29,372 nt of DNA, taken from assembly GCA_036897485.1 (NCBI GenBank), contig JAYMTF010000842.1:1-29372 (forward strand), in the 5' to 3' direction. A program made the position numbers and the translations under genes. The stretch is from Pelargonium nanum. Lineage: Eukaryota; Streptophyta; Magnoliopsida; Geraniales; Geraniaceae. Shown piece by piece: positions 11,301 to 25,683 of this stretch. Below the pieces are notes generated by a model. It worked only from the letters and a program-made list of their open reading frames with translations. It had not been told where the DNA came from and ran no database searches. Numbering within the stretch: position 1 is the first letter of the stretch; every line of letters starts with the position of its first letter.

Positions 11301-11797
11301 TGATCATCTTGCTGCAAATACTTTGTGTTAATAATAGTAGATTAGTAGCTGTATTATGTTTTCTAATACGAAGGTTACTTTGTTAACTTCGTTTTGCAAT
11401 ATCCCGGTTTATGTTTGAAGGTGTATGAAGCAGTTGGCTTGGCTTCTGGCTGTGATTCAGAGCCTCTTGATTATAGCATCTCGCAAGCATTATACAGTTG
11501 ATGTTGTTGTCGCATGGTAAAATAAGGATTCTGTTTTGCTCTTGAAATACACCTTTACGGAGTATCATCCTTCTCTCGTCTGGTTAAGCTGAGTTGTTTG
11601 ATTCCCGTGCAGGTACACTGTAAATTTGGTAGCTTTCTTTGTTGATAGAAAATTGCCAGGTACTTTCTCGATCAAATAGCAGTTAAATTTTGTCTCTATG
11701 AGTGTCTTTGGAAGCTTGAATTGTCTCTATTACAGAACTGCCTGATCGGACCAGTGGATCTCCATCTCCACCGCTGCTACCATTGAGCACAAAGTGA
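8322..11797 (+). CDS. IPCS: Inositol phosphorylceramide synthase (IPCS), 264 aa
   Basis: Transfers phosphoinositol from phosphatidylinositol to ceramide, making inositol phosphorylceramide in Golgi/trans-Golgi membranes, the entry step to plant GIPC sphingolipids. Coding exons: 8322-8351, 8443-8532, 9517-9603, 9696-9764, 10561-10641, 10838-10909, 11059-11119, 11200-11299, 11421-11516, 11613-11659, 11736-11797; all junctions are GT-AG and keep frame. Seen: [20 protein letters not shown] (24-43), [20 protein letters not shown], then CGDLIFSSH (171-179) and [10 protein letters not shown] (220-229). The family's catalytic triad corresponds to H179, H220 and D224. About six hydrophobic segments are visible. 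The C-terminus stops at PLLPLSTK, roughly 40 residues short of Arabidopsis relatives (about 305 aa from memory). A tail-like frame continues one base out of phase after the stop. Arabidopsis ERH1 is a member of this family. PLM-type sphingomyelin-synthase-like proteins are more distant and fit less well. Confidence 0.94.
9880..9985. repeat. Dispersed repeat fragment in IPCS intron 4
   Basis: The run ACACGGCAATGCCCAAGTGC, then GCGGCTCTCACTATTG, GTCTGGGGTGGGTAAATT and CGTACGTAACCTTATCCCTA resembles a repeat commonly met in dicot introns (GTCTGGGG...GGGT...GTACGCAGCCTTACCC). The resemblance is from memory, and the boundaries are approximate. It sits in the largest AT-rich part of the 9765-10560 intron and is GC-richer than its surroundings. 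It may be a SINE or other non-autonomous fragment. Confidence 0.35.
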
Positions 11798-11942
11798 TAG
11801 CGAGAGCAAAGAGTTGCACCACATAATTCTGAATCGGAATTACATGTGCTACTTGCATGGAAGATCTGTAAATACTCCCAATAATCATATCCAATTCACC
11901 CACGGACCTTCCTATGGCATTCCAGGAGTCTCCAGCAAGTAA
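11795..11942 (+). other. Out-of-frame remnant of the IPCS C-terminal tail
   Basis: Immediately after the AAG codon at 11792-11794 the main frame stops (TGA 11795-11797). The +1 frame from 11796 stays open for 48 codons, to TAA at 11940-11942. Its beginning, [15 protein letters not shown], resembles the start of the hydrophilic IPCS tail in other plants (KD..KEENHKLLNGN in Arabidopsis, from memory), and its length is close to that of the missing tail. Later residues do not match obviously. This suggests that a one-base insertion truncated the protein, or that the assembly has an error here. Confidence 0.45.
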
Positions 11943-13556
11943 ATAGCGTGGTACAGAACCGAATCGCGAGATTCATTCACTTGGGAACGCCATCAAAACG
12001 ATAAATAGGTATGTAATTAACAGGGCAAGCTGAAGATAGCTATGTTGCTGTTACTGAGCAGAATATTAGACTACGCAAACTCCGTTGCTGTGAGTTACAA
12101 ACCTTTTTTTTTATTTTCTTGTACCATTTGCTGAAAATGAATGGAATATCTTAGGTTCTCGACATACGATTCTGTCCTATCCCATCCTTTTAACGTCTGT
12201 GGACGGTTTCTCTCAGTACTCTAACATGTTTTTGCATACACAGTGGCTCGAAATTGATGTCTTTTACTGATGTGAATAGAATAAGGCGTGTTGACGAGTG
12301 AGCCACTGATGCGAATCAATCATGGCTCCTATCCGATGTCCCACCACACCCCTATGACCTATACACTCCAACAATGATTTACTTCTTTCTAATTGTATTC
12401 TCCTTTCATAGGATGTGTAGAAAAGAAATGATAATGGAGACACTTGTTGTTGCATCACATGCTTGCCTTGTTTTTTTCCTTCCCTCCCATGAAAAAAGGG
12501 CCATTTTCACTTTCCTTTTTGCTGCAATCATGGCTTGTAATTGACAGTCACCACAGCTCCTCTCTGCCCTACCACCACCTCATGCCAAATGCTTCAAAAA
12601 GAAAGCTATCATTCCATGCACCTCATTTATAGAAACTATACATGTTTTATGATCAGTTGTTTCTTGAGATGTTCAACATTGCATTCATCTGAAATTCTTG
12701 GTTGTTGAAGACACACCATGTGTTGTTGGTGGAATCATATGAGTGGTCCATGAGCTAAATGCCATTTTGATTTGATTAGAAACTAAAAGAGATATATAGA
12801 TCATTGTACTCATGTTGATGGCCGCATATTAGCATGTGCAAGAAGTGGAACCGTGCATAACCTCTGACTGAGGAGAGTCTAGTTTTTCTAGTAGGTGTAT
12901 TTACTGAAGATACGAATGCAACACACGTTGTCTATGATGATTGTGAATATGAAGGCTCTCGAAAACAAAGCAAGCGAACAGAGACGTTGATGAACATGTC
13001 GTTTTTGTCGAAAGTCACAAAGTCTAAGCCGGTAAGAACATATGATTGAGACAGTCCTGCTCATGTTGGCTAGTAGCATCTGTGATCCTGTTGAAACTTG
13101 AAATGGTAGCTAGCAATTGGCATTTGAAATCTTGGGAGGGAGTGCACTGTGCATGGCTACTCAGTCTTGTTAGGCCATGTGGGCTTTCTTTCATGTGTTC
13201 AGTGGAGTGGAGACCACTTGGTGTGGGTGGTGTTTTGCATGTCATGGATTGTGGTCAAAACACCCATATTTGACCATTATTTTGGGCACAATCATCCTTA
13301 CAATTGTTGAATGCTGGATGCATTGGACTGCCATTTTTTCAGTCACATGAATACTTGATCAATCAGCTGGAAAAAGGTTGGTCAAGAACAAGCTCAACTT
13401 GGTGTGAAAGCTTTCATCACCATTTGTGGCATATATTAATTGGTACAAAACTAATTCCTTTTGCTAGAAGAAGAAAGAAGAAGAAACAAAATTGAAAATC
13501 GATCACGGGAGGAATAAGAGCGCTCGTAACAAAGTTCAAAGCGTCGTTAACCATCA

Positions 13557-13641
13557 ACGGGGCAAGTGACTTAAAACTCTTGTTTCTCTCGATGTCTCAG
13601 GTTCAAGCCTCGGTTGTTACGTTTACTTATAAAAAAAAAAC
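13557..13641 (+). mobile_element. SINE-like element, tRNA-type promoter boxes plus poly(A)
   Basis: GGGGCAAGTGACTTAAAAC (13558-13576) resembles a tRNA-type A box region (GGC..AGTGG), and AGGTTCAAGCCTCGG (13599-13613) resembles a B box (GGTTCRANNCC). The two are about 40 bases apart. A short unique stretch and an (A)10 run at 13631-13640 follow. That order is typical of plant tRNA-derived SINEs. It may be 5'-truncated, and I could not find a convincing target duplication. Confidence 0.4.
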
Positions 13642-14403
13642 AAATACAAGCAACCTGCAAGCAGGTGCGGTACAAGTTGACATGTCTAACTAACGAGGAT
13701 GATACTTGATCACAAAATTGGCGAAAATTGTATAATAATTAACGTTGTGTCATATTCTTGTCGACTCGACTGAGACTTAGTTAATGACTATTAACTGAGA
13801 TTTGATTTTCCTAATAAGATAATATAAAACCAACAAATGATCATATGGATATGCCTCTTCATGCCAGCTACAACCATCAAAGCACAAAGTGTTTTCCTTT
13901 TTCCATTTCTAGCCAAAATGCTTCTCAATTGGAGCATAAAGTGCCAAACCTTTTTCCCCAAAACTTTATTTAAATTACGTATGAGTATTGTATTTTTATC
14001 CGCAACAGTAAGAGTATATCAACATAACAAATTAAAATCGGCTTGAAATTATTTTAAATTATACATGAAAATGCTACTTTTCCTAAAGTAAGACTAAAAT
14101 GTACAATGTGGTGCCATTAAAAAGGCTAGCTTTGATTTTGACGTAAAAATTTTATCCGTTTATTTTTACAAACCGAACAAATCCAATCTAAAATCCAAAT
14201 TACTTTTAATATATTCGCATAAAAGATACTAATTTTCTGTTATCGGGTCGGGTCACTGGGGAATGTACTGCACCGATTTGGGCCTCATGTGCCATGGCAT
14301 CGGCATGTAATTATAGCATAACATAAAACGAAAATGACAAACATAGAAAACAGCGCTACAGTTTCACTCCACTCTCCTTCACGGGCCGTCGGAGGTACCT
14401 CAC

Positions 14404-14412
14404 CCACGTGGC
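14404..14412. promoter_or_regulatory. ABRE-like G-box (CACGTGGC) upstream of BSK5
   Basis: CCCACGTGGCAGG surrounds a CACGTGGC core about 500 bases before the BSK5 start codon, in a locally GC-rich block (14380-14470). In plants this core is bound by ABF/bZIP and some bHLH factors, and ABRE function usually needs a second element. ACGCGCAC and related GC-rich motifs lie just downstream. Functional use is inference. Confidence 0.45.
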
Positions 14413-14734
14413 AGGATCCTACGAGCTAATCATATTATCGTGCATCACACGCGCACAGCTGCGGCGGGGTGAAACCATCTACATGGAAACTGAGAGCAAA
14501 ACGTAGAGAAGAGAATAAATAATTATTTTTAATTTTTAAAAAAAGAAGAGCGAAGCGGAAACGAGGGAATGATGAAGAGAGAGAGAGAGAAAAAAAAAAA
14601 CTCAGATTCATCATAGAAAATGAAAAAGCAGTGACAGTGTATCAGAAGCTGGAAACAGAAAACTGTAAAATCCTTGGATCCAAAGAAAAGATTTTCCTTT
14701 TCATTTTCTTTCACTTTCTATCTTGCCAAACAAA

Positions 14735-14738
<4 letters not shown>

Positions 14739-14770
<32 letters not shown>
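14739..14770. repeat. (TC)16 microsatellite in the BSK5 leader
   Basis: An uninterrupted TC dinucleotide run of about 16 units lies 138 bases before the BSK5 ATG. CT tracts are common around plant transcription starts and 5'UTRs. It is likely to vary in length between individuals. Confidence 0.9.
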
Positions 14771-14772
<2 letters not shown>

Positions 14773-14907
14773 CTGAGCTCATTTTCTCACCAACCCCTAA
14801 ACCCCTCTCTCCCAGAACCTCTGCTTCTCCGAGAAAACTGATAGACTAAAGATTTGAACTTTTTTGTTTTTATTTCTGTTTCTGGAGAATTTGATTTCTG
14901 GGCAGTA

Positions 14908-19097
<4,190 letters not shown>

Positions 19098-20356
19098 AAG
19101 TGTATAGGCTTTTCTTTACTTCTTCCTTTTAAGTGATTCTTATACCTATTCTCTCAGCTCATTTCCTCTTTGGCATTTGTGTTTGTGCAGCACCAGATTG
19201 TGTTAATTGTAATATTGATGTGTTGGTGTTGTCTGGCTTCATTTCCCTTTTTATTTAAAGAAGCTTTTGTCACAGGAAGTTGTGGCATTTCCTGGTTGTA
19301 GTTGTGTTACCTACAAATATTACAATAGCAGTGATAAGGAAGATTTTTGAGTTTGTTTTGTTGAAGCTGTCCCTTCATAATGTTCTTGTACAGCAATCTA
19401 TTCTTGACTGGCTTATTCCATTATGAAATTGCAATTTTCTGCAACTACTGTCTACTGTGATAGGAATATTCTCAAGTAGAAATGCATGAAACTGAGAGAT
19501 GTTACCATATGCTTGGTTTCAAATATTTTGAGATGTGACAATTTGGATTTCGAATCGGATCTAATTGCAGATTTTCTGAGTGATTTGATGGATTCGATCT
19601 GTATTTTTACTAGATAAACATGAGTACAACCAAAATTAATCAGATCAGGTCGATTGTGAGTTAGATTTGATATCTGAAATCCTATCAAATCTACGTACAA
19701 ATAAAAAACATCAAAGATCCTACTAAAACTGGAATTAGCACAAAATCAGAAAAAACTAGGTTCTTACAAATCTTACTGAGATTTCGATTGCAGACAGAAA
19801 CAACCGTTAAACCCCTAAAACCATCCGATTTTGTGCGTTTAAGCTACACCTAGGGTTTAAGGGCTTTCTATTGTGTAAGTGAGGAGCACCAGCTTAAGAT
19901 AGGCCCTAAAATGAAAATCAATTAGATTATGACACGTCATCATCATCACATTTATATACTGGACTGCACACGCAGATTCGGTGTGATTGTAAACATTGTA
20001 TCATATTTTTGATAGTAAACAACCGAACTGCTTGAATTCTCAAGCCTCCTCTGCTTCGCCGAAAAATCTAGCGAGTTCATCGATTCAGGTACTACACTCT
20101 CTCTTCTATACTGTTGTTTGGTTACTGAGAAAGTGTAAGAAAGTGAGAAAATCAGAGAAAATAAGCTTTTAGAGGCAGTTAATTATTTATTTTCCTCAGT
20201 TTTCCGGTATTAAAACAGAGGCTTAAAGGTACGGATTTCAGCAGAACTGTGTAGATTTGATGAATGAAAGTTGAGAGAACCTTATGAAAATTTCGAAGCA
20301 ATTGTTCGAGTTTAATTTGTTTTATACATGTAGTTGTCGTAGAAACATTGGCAGCA
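19098..20356. other. BSK5 3' flank, RPAC2 promoter and leader
   Basis: About 19100-19440 is T-rich and probably BSK5 3'UTR. The 19500-19700 part has GGAT/ATCC-rich text without a clear repeat structure. An ATGACACGTCATCATCATC block is at 19929-19947. The RPAC2 leader seems to begin near 20000-20040, with a leader intron from a donor at 20089 (ATTCAG|GTACTA) to an acceptor near 20333 or 20342. No other gene is seen. Confidence 0.5.
19805..19865. promoter_or_regulatory. telo-box and inverted AAACCC/GGGTTT pair upstream of RPAC2
   Basis: CTAGGGTTT at 19850-19858 is the reverse complement of AAACCCTAG, the plant telo-box. A mirrored TTAAACCCCTA lies at about 19807, so TTAAACCC and GGGTTTAA could pair as a stem. 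A TAGGCCCTAAAATG block follows at about 19900. Telo-boxes are typical of plant promoters for ribosome-biogenesis and translation genes, which suits a Pol I/III subunit. Binding is inferred. Confidence 0.45.
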
Positions 20357-21517
20357 ATGGAACACGGAAGCTTCTTGGATAATAGCAAGGCAACATTTTC
20401 TTTGACTGATGAAGATCACACCCTCGCAAATGCTGTCAGATTCACGCTGAACCAAGAGTAAGTATTTAATATTTTATTTATTTTGAAATTCGATTTTGCT
20501 CAGTTCTTACTAGTTTGGGTTTCTGCTCTAATTATTACAAGTGAACTGTCTTCAATTTGTAAGAAACCTAGTTTTGAGTATTGTACTTCTTATATGTGCA
20601 ATTCTATTCTGTGTGAGGAACTAACAATTTGAATGAATTGTTGTGGGCGAGTTGTTGTATAGTTAAAAGTCTCACTTTCTATCGTTGCGGTTAATGATTT
20701 ATTGGATAGTTTGCTTTCTATCAAAATCAAAGTGAATCAATATGTTCCCTCTCTTTTGGCTTTGCCTTACCCGACATAGAATTGAAATTCAAGTGCTGTT
20801 TGAGACTTTGCGTGAGTGTATATGGATGAGACATTATATAGCAAAAGTGTTTGTTGTTCTAAGCGTTTTGTGACTCTTGTCTTGCAGTTCAAGAGTGGCT
20901 TTTTGTGGTTACAGCATTCCTCATCCTTCAGAGGCTCGAGTTAACATTAGAGTCCAAACAACTGGTAATATGTTCTCTCTTTTCATTTATTAACTTTATA
21001 TTTATAAAGATCCCTTGCCTATGTTCATAGATGAGATAGTTTCCGTGAACAGTGTTGAGGTGGTAATTAATTAAATGATTACTGCTGAATTGTCTGTATA
21101 ATAGATAAGAGCATTTAGTATGCTAGTTGTAGTATGCCGATATCTGTATCATGAATATTTTATCGTACATAGAGACTTGGCGAATGTGACATTGTTATTC
21201 AGAAAATCATATTCCGCTAGCTTGTGTAATTGTGTTTTTGTCTGAGAAATTCTCTGCCCTCTATGAGGCTAACTTCTAGGTTCCTTTTCTATCAGCTTCA
21301 TAAGTAGTGATTGCTATTCATATTTGTACAAGTATTGATGCCATGAATGTGACTTTAGCTTTAAATAATGTTCTTCGCATAAATTTTCATAGGTGATCCG
21401 GCGAAGGAAGTTTTAAAAGATGGATGCCAAGATTTGATGCTGATGTGCCAGCATGTGAGGAGTACTTTTGACAAGGCTGTTGATGATTTTAAAAAGGCAC
21501 ATTCCATGGAAGAATGA
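20357..21517 (+). CDS. RPAC2: RNA polymerase I/III subunit RPAC2 (AC19/RPAC14 type), 100 aa
   Basis: Small alpha-like subunit shared by nuclear RNA polymerases I and III; it pairs with RPAC1 (AC40 type) to form the assembly platform equivalent to the bacterial alpha dimer. Coding exons are 20357-20457, 20888-20964 and 21393-21517, with junctions A|GTAAGT...CAG|T and G|GTAATA...TAG|G, all in frame. Seen: MEHGSFLDNSKATFSLTDED at the N-terminus, then HTLANAVRFTLNQDSRV (21-37), GYSIPHPSEARVNIRVQTTG and a helix to SMEE. This is the RPB11-like dimerisation fold, and the HTL.N..R pattern is the family signature. The C-terminus stops about 20 residues earlier than Arabidopsis RPAC14 (about 122 aa from memory), lacking its charged tail, which varies in the family. 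It is convergent with SNAP43, whose product also serves Pol III transcription. Confidence 0.93.
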
Positions 21518-22547
21518 TGCTTTGCTTGCCGCTTCCCTGACATACATGTTGCGGCAAAGAAGTCATTTGAGGTGTTACAGAGAAGTTTATGTTTTTACAT
21601 TTAGAACTTTTTTTTGTAAGGCCTAGATTCTCTGACGGGAAGAGTAATTTTAAATTTTGTCTACAACTTCTCGTCCTTTGTCTTCGTTTCTCTTAGATCT
21701 GAATGAACTTGAGTGTGATAAAGATCAAAGGTAAGCTTGAGAGAATCCAGGTTGATGTAAAGGAGGATTATGTAAATCTTCTCTTTTTTTATGGAAGAAG
21801 AAATTTATAGATACATGTTAAGTTCTAGTTATGTTTACATTACAAGACCATTGACAACCTGTAGGACAATGCTAAAATTATTACATATCCATGCAGAGCC
21901 TTGCCCATTTCTATCTTAAATAGCCCAAAGATGAGCAGGAGCAACGGCTATGAAAAATATGATGGATAATATCTGTAGTGTTACGCTGCTGGATAATCTT
22001 GTATAACGAACGAGAATATGTCAAAATATAAATACTTTTAATAAGGCGTCGAAATATTAAGTTACAAGCTGAAAGCACTGCTTCTGTTTACACGTCGGAC
22101 GTCTATGTCTTCAGAGCTTCGAATGGGGGAGCAATTGCAGGCGATGATGCTTCCATTGTTGTGCAACATTCGCCACGCAATACTTGTCCAAGATTGAAGT
22201 GAATAGGCAGTGCAAGTGTTTAATGAAGTGTCCCATAAATCATGGGACTCAAGCACAACAATCTCATAAATTGCAGACCAAATTTGACAGTTAAAAGGAA
22301 AAATTGACAGAATATAGTGAACATGGGAAATGGAAATTCTCAGCAAACAATTTGACCTTCAAATGTTTCCAATAGGTCGAACCTACATTATACACAATTT
22401 GGCAATTTGCTTTACCACATCCTCAATATGTACAGTTATTTTTCGGTAGGAAAAAAGAGCTCTAATTGTTCTAATGCACTCGCTGTGTAAAATTGTAAAT
22501 CGGCTAAACAATGAGAAACAACTTATCTCTTGCTGTACGATACCTGT
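21518..22547. other. Convergent 3' flanks of RPAC2 and SNAP43
   Basis: The two genes face each other across about 1 kb. A T-rich stretch with TTTTTTTTGTAAGG near 21608 may end the RPAC2 transcript. The 22050-22540 part would be SNAP43 3'UTR on the minus strand. The minus-strand frame at 22062-22346 has no recognisable domain and no splice support, so I do not call it a gene. Confidence 0.5.
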
Positions 22548-25500
22548 TTATACAGATAGGAGCTGTTCTAGTTCCTTGTCAAATTCTTCGTCATCTTTTT
22601 GTTGCTGATGTTGTTCAGGTGAATGCCGGTTGAATTCTTCGTGATCAAATTCTCTGTCGCCTTGTTGATGGTGGTTTTGTGGCGGACGGTGGTTGAGTCC
22701 TGTTTGTTGATAAAACAGTTCTTTTTGGGCATTCCAGTCTTCAGAAATATTGTTTACCACATCTCCGATCAATTGCTTTTCTTCTGATATGTGCTCTATG
22801 TTTCGGACATCAACCACTGCACTGGCCTCTGTAACAAGGAACAAAGTAAAATGATTAGTGCACAAGAGGCAAAAACTTTGGTAGTGTGTAGTGATTGATA
22901 TTATTAATTTGTTTTTTTAAAAATATTTCTCTAAATTTGGGGAACCAATTGACCTTAAAACCTAATTTTTATGTGATCTTAGGATAAGCTGAAAGTAAAA
23001 TAGCAATTCGAGAGAATTCACATAAGAAATCTCCACAGCAATACCATAACAGCACAGTTTTAGATAACTGGTGGAAAATCTTACAAGCAGCAGGCTACAA
23101 GTATATAGAACGGGAATAGATTGACGAAGCTGTGCATAATCATCTAGGTAATAAGATCAATAGATTAAGAGGTCTTCACTGTTCAGCATGGATGTTTCAA
23201 AACAAGTTCAAATATGTTTTAGTTGCTAAACTAGGACACAGAAATAGTACCTTTGATAGCCATATTCTTGGCTTCGGCATATGCAGATGACATTTTTTTG
23301 AGCCCATGCAAATCAACTTCCATACCCTGTGGGTGACAAAGAATATATATTAGATGCACAGTCTAATCCACATACTAAATCAAAAGAGATAGTTTACGTA
23401 CAAAAACAGAGGGAGTTCAGAAACTCATGGCAGCCACTGAGAAATTGTACAACTGGCCAAAAAGTAGAGTATGAACAATCTGTTCAAGGCTTGTATTCTA
23501 CATCCCAATCCCAATAAAGAAAAGAAGTTACACATAAAGCGAAAGTTCCAACTGACAAGTTATTATGATTATCAATCTGATCCATGCAGACTCATGACAA
23601 CCTGAATTAGTTACAAGAAGAAAAAAACAATAAATAACCCACGTTTTAATTTTACTACACACCAATGAAGGAGAAGATCACTACCCATTTGCATCTAATA
23701 TGCAAACAGCATAATCATTAGAGCCCTGATATCTTAAGACTACAATGTCCAAACAGATTTATCCAGTATTAGCATAACAATAGTTATATGCTAAGTTAAT
23801 GCAACCGGTATCCTTTGGGATGCATAAATTTAACTGAAATGCCTACAGATCATATTGCCTCTCATAAGGGATTATGAAACTTACCAAGTCCATGTGGAGA
23901 AATTTCTCAAGTCGAGTATTATCAAATAACCTGGTAAGCAAAAGAAAAAGGCAATGTAGTATTTAGATCACAATTTTTTTATGTCAAAACAATAAACGAA
24001 CAGAATATGATATGATAGAGACATACTTTTCACAAGCAATTTGAACTCGTGTATTTTGTTGATCCGTAAGCTTGCTTACTCTCTCGGTAACACAGCCTTC
24101 ATTTATGTCCACAAACCCAAACAAGAACATGCTCTTTTCTAACATACTTTTGACCAAAATACGAACCACTTTTATCCCCTTTTCCTTTGAGTCAACTACA
24201 AGATCTTTAAGTCTTTTCAGCTCTCCTAACAAACATAGAACAAAAGATGCTAAATAGCAAATTGAAATTATAAACAGGTCCTAACATGTCATAGCTTTAT
24301 GCTGTCATTACTTATTTCATTTAGCATTAAACAAATTAAATTTGTTAAACTAAATTGTCCTAGTGTCAATTGTGTGAGATATCATTACAATTTACAATCT
24401 ATGCAGGCTTCATATTTGATTCAGAAGCAGTGTACTTTGAGAGAGAAACAGTATAATAAAGGCTTACTCAAAATCAAGGTTAAAGAGAAAAATTTGAACC
24501 ATACCAAGAGACAGATAAACTCTGAAAGGAGGTTTAAAAGGTTGGGTCTCATAAAGGCAATAAAGGCAATATAAGCCACCAAGTCTGCATGATAAAGAAG
24601 TAGTACCAACGATATAACCTGCATAAGTACACATATGTTAGCCTAGAATAGATGAAATAACAGGGAACAAAACCTCTCTCAAATCCCCCGTCCAAAAATA
24701 ATTGTCCACTTTCTATTTTGGTTAGTTAGCTATGCGTGAATTACCCACAATATCCTTAAGATAAGTTGGTTAGATTCCCTTAAGTTTGTTACAACAAGAG
24801 CACATGTGAATATAAGGGGGAAACCTAACTCTAGCTAGCGCATCCTAAAGTTTCACAAAAAATTGGAACATGGACAAATATTTTTGGACGGAGTGAGTAT
24901 TAAAGATATCGGCGGCTATCTTCACAAATGATTTCACTTTTTTTGCTATGTAAGAATGAAATTCAAGACACCCTTTGAAGGATAAAACACCTAACATCCA
25001 AGATAAAAACAAGTGCTTGGCACCATAAATCTTTTCTTTTTTCAGCTAGAGAAAAACTGAGTATAGGACAAACTTTGAAATAATCCCATCTACGAGAAGT
25101 ACATGTTAGACATTGTCTTTGAATAACACGAAAACAAGTTAATCTGTTAACTTTCGGCTACCTTCATCATGGAAAATGGTCAAATTGGGTTCATATTTTG
25201 CCACCAGAACCTAAGTACACAATACAAACCATATCAGCTACTAAATAATTTTTATTAATCAATGGTGATTTTTTTGAATTCGACATTATCAGAAACACTA
25301 ACAAAATTGAATTGATTAGCAATAGGATCACAACATAACATTTCAGAAATGAAATATATCACAACGAAGCACATCACATTATCCAATTCGAGAAGAAAAA
25401 ACCATACCGATAGTTTGTGCGTACAATGATTGCATGAATAAAGCCGAATTGGTAGAAGGAACAGCCTCAAAAATATAGGTGAACTTCCTAGAAAGCCACA

Positions 25501-25683
25501 ATCTCTTCATCTCAGACAGAGTCGTCAATTCACCCTAAGAAAATCCTCAAATATTAGTTAAAGTATTAATTAAGATTTCCAAAAAAAATCTCAGAAAAAA
25601 GGAGAACATGAAGAATGTTAGTAGACCTCGGAAAATTCAAGTATGAGCTCGTCGATGTCCCGCTTGAACGGAGAGAGATCCAT
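22548..25683 (-). CDS. SNAP43: snRNA-activating complex subunit, SNAP43/SNAPC1 family, 299 aa
   Basis: SNAPc binds the upstream element (USE/PSE) of snRNA promoters and supports transcription of U snRNAs by Pol II and of U6 by Pol III; SNAP43 is a core scaffold subunit. Minus-strand exons: 25627-25683, 25408-25534, 24505-24618, 24027-24225, 23885-23930, 23251-23326, 22548-22828; all are GT-AG and in frame. Seen: MDLSPFKRDIDELILEFSE, GELTTLSEMKRLWLSRKFTY, LFMQSLYAQTIG, then RLGGLYCLYCLYETQPFKPP and FRVYLSLGELKRLKDLV, which are family hallmarks, followed by helical segments and a glutamine-, histidine- and glutamate-rich tail (about 240-290, NHHQQGDREF, EQHQQQKDDEEF). The tail is low complexity and probably disordered. 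Site II motifs lie upstream. A MITE sits in intron 2. Confidence 0.92.
24676..24899. repeat. Stowaway-like MITE in SNAP43 intron 2
   Basis: The left end reads CTCAAATCCCCCGTCC (about 24679-24694) and the right end GGACGGAGTGAGTA at 24886-24899. Interior GAATTACCCACAATATCCTT and GTTTGTTACAACAAGAGCAC match the family's middle block seen at 16080, 16910 and 27680. It is about 220 bases long, with both ends recognisable. Confidence 0.75.

Larger units (their letters stand above)
11943..14907. other. Gene-poor spacer and BSK5 promoter/leader
   Basis: The first few hundred bases are probable IPCS 3'UTR. Small frames at 12264-13500 show no recognisable domains, and no splice pattern links them into a gene. 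A SINE-like element lies at 13557-13641. From about 14340 the sequence gains GC and carries an ABRE/G-box, then GA- and CT-rich tracts leading to the BSK5 start at 14908. Short uORFs (for example ATG 14619, MKKQ-stop) exist if transcription begins upstream of them. Confidence 0.5.

Noticed and set aside
11171..11386. 71-codon plus-strand frame across IPCS exon 8
   Set aside because: It reads the exon in the wrong frame; the correct frame gives the CGDLIFSSH catalytic motif.
8322..11797. Assignment of the membrane enzyme to the PLM/sphingomyelin-synthase-like branch
   Set aside because: [26 protein letters not shown] and [11 protein letters not shown] match plant IPCS much better, and the neighbouring genes also agree with IPCS.
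19500..19700. Possible repeat rich in GGAT/ATCC, similar in flavour to 25890-26090
   Set aside because: I could not align the two stretches convincingly or find termini. The similarity may be compositional.
22062..22346. 94-codon minus-strand frame downstream of SNAP43
   Set aside because: No homology recognised; it lies where SNAP43 3'UTR is expected and has no splice partners.
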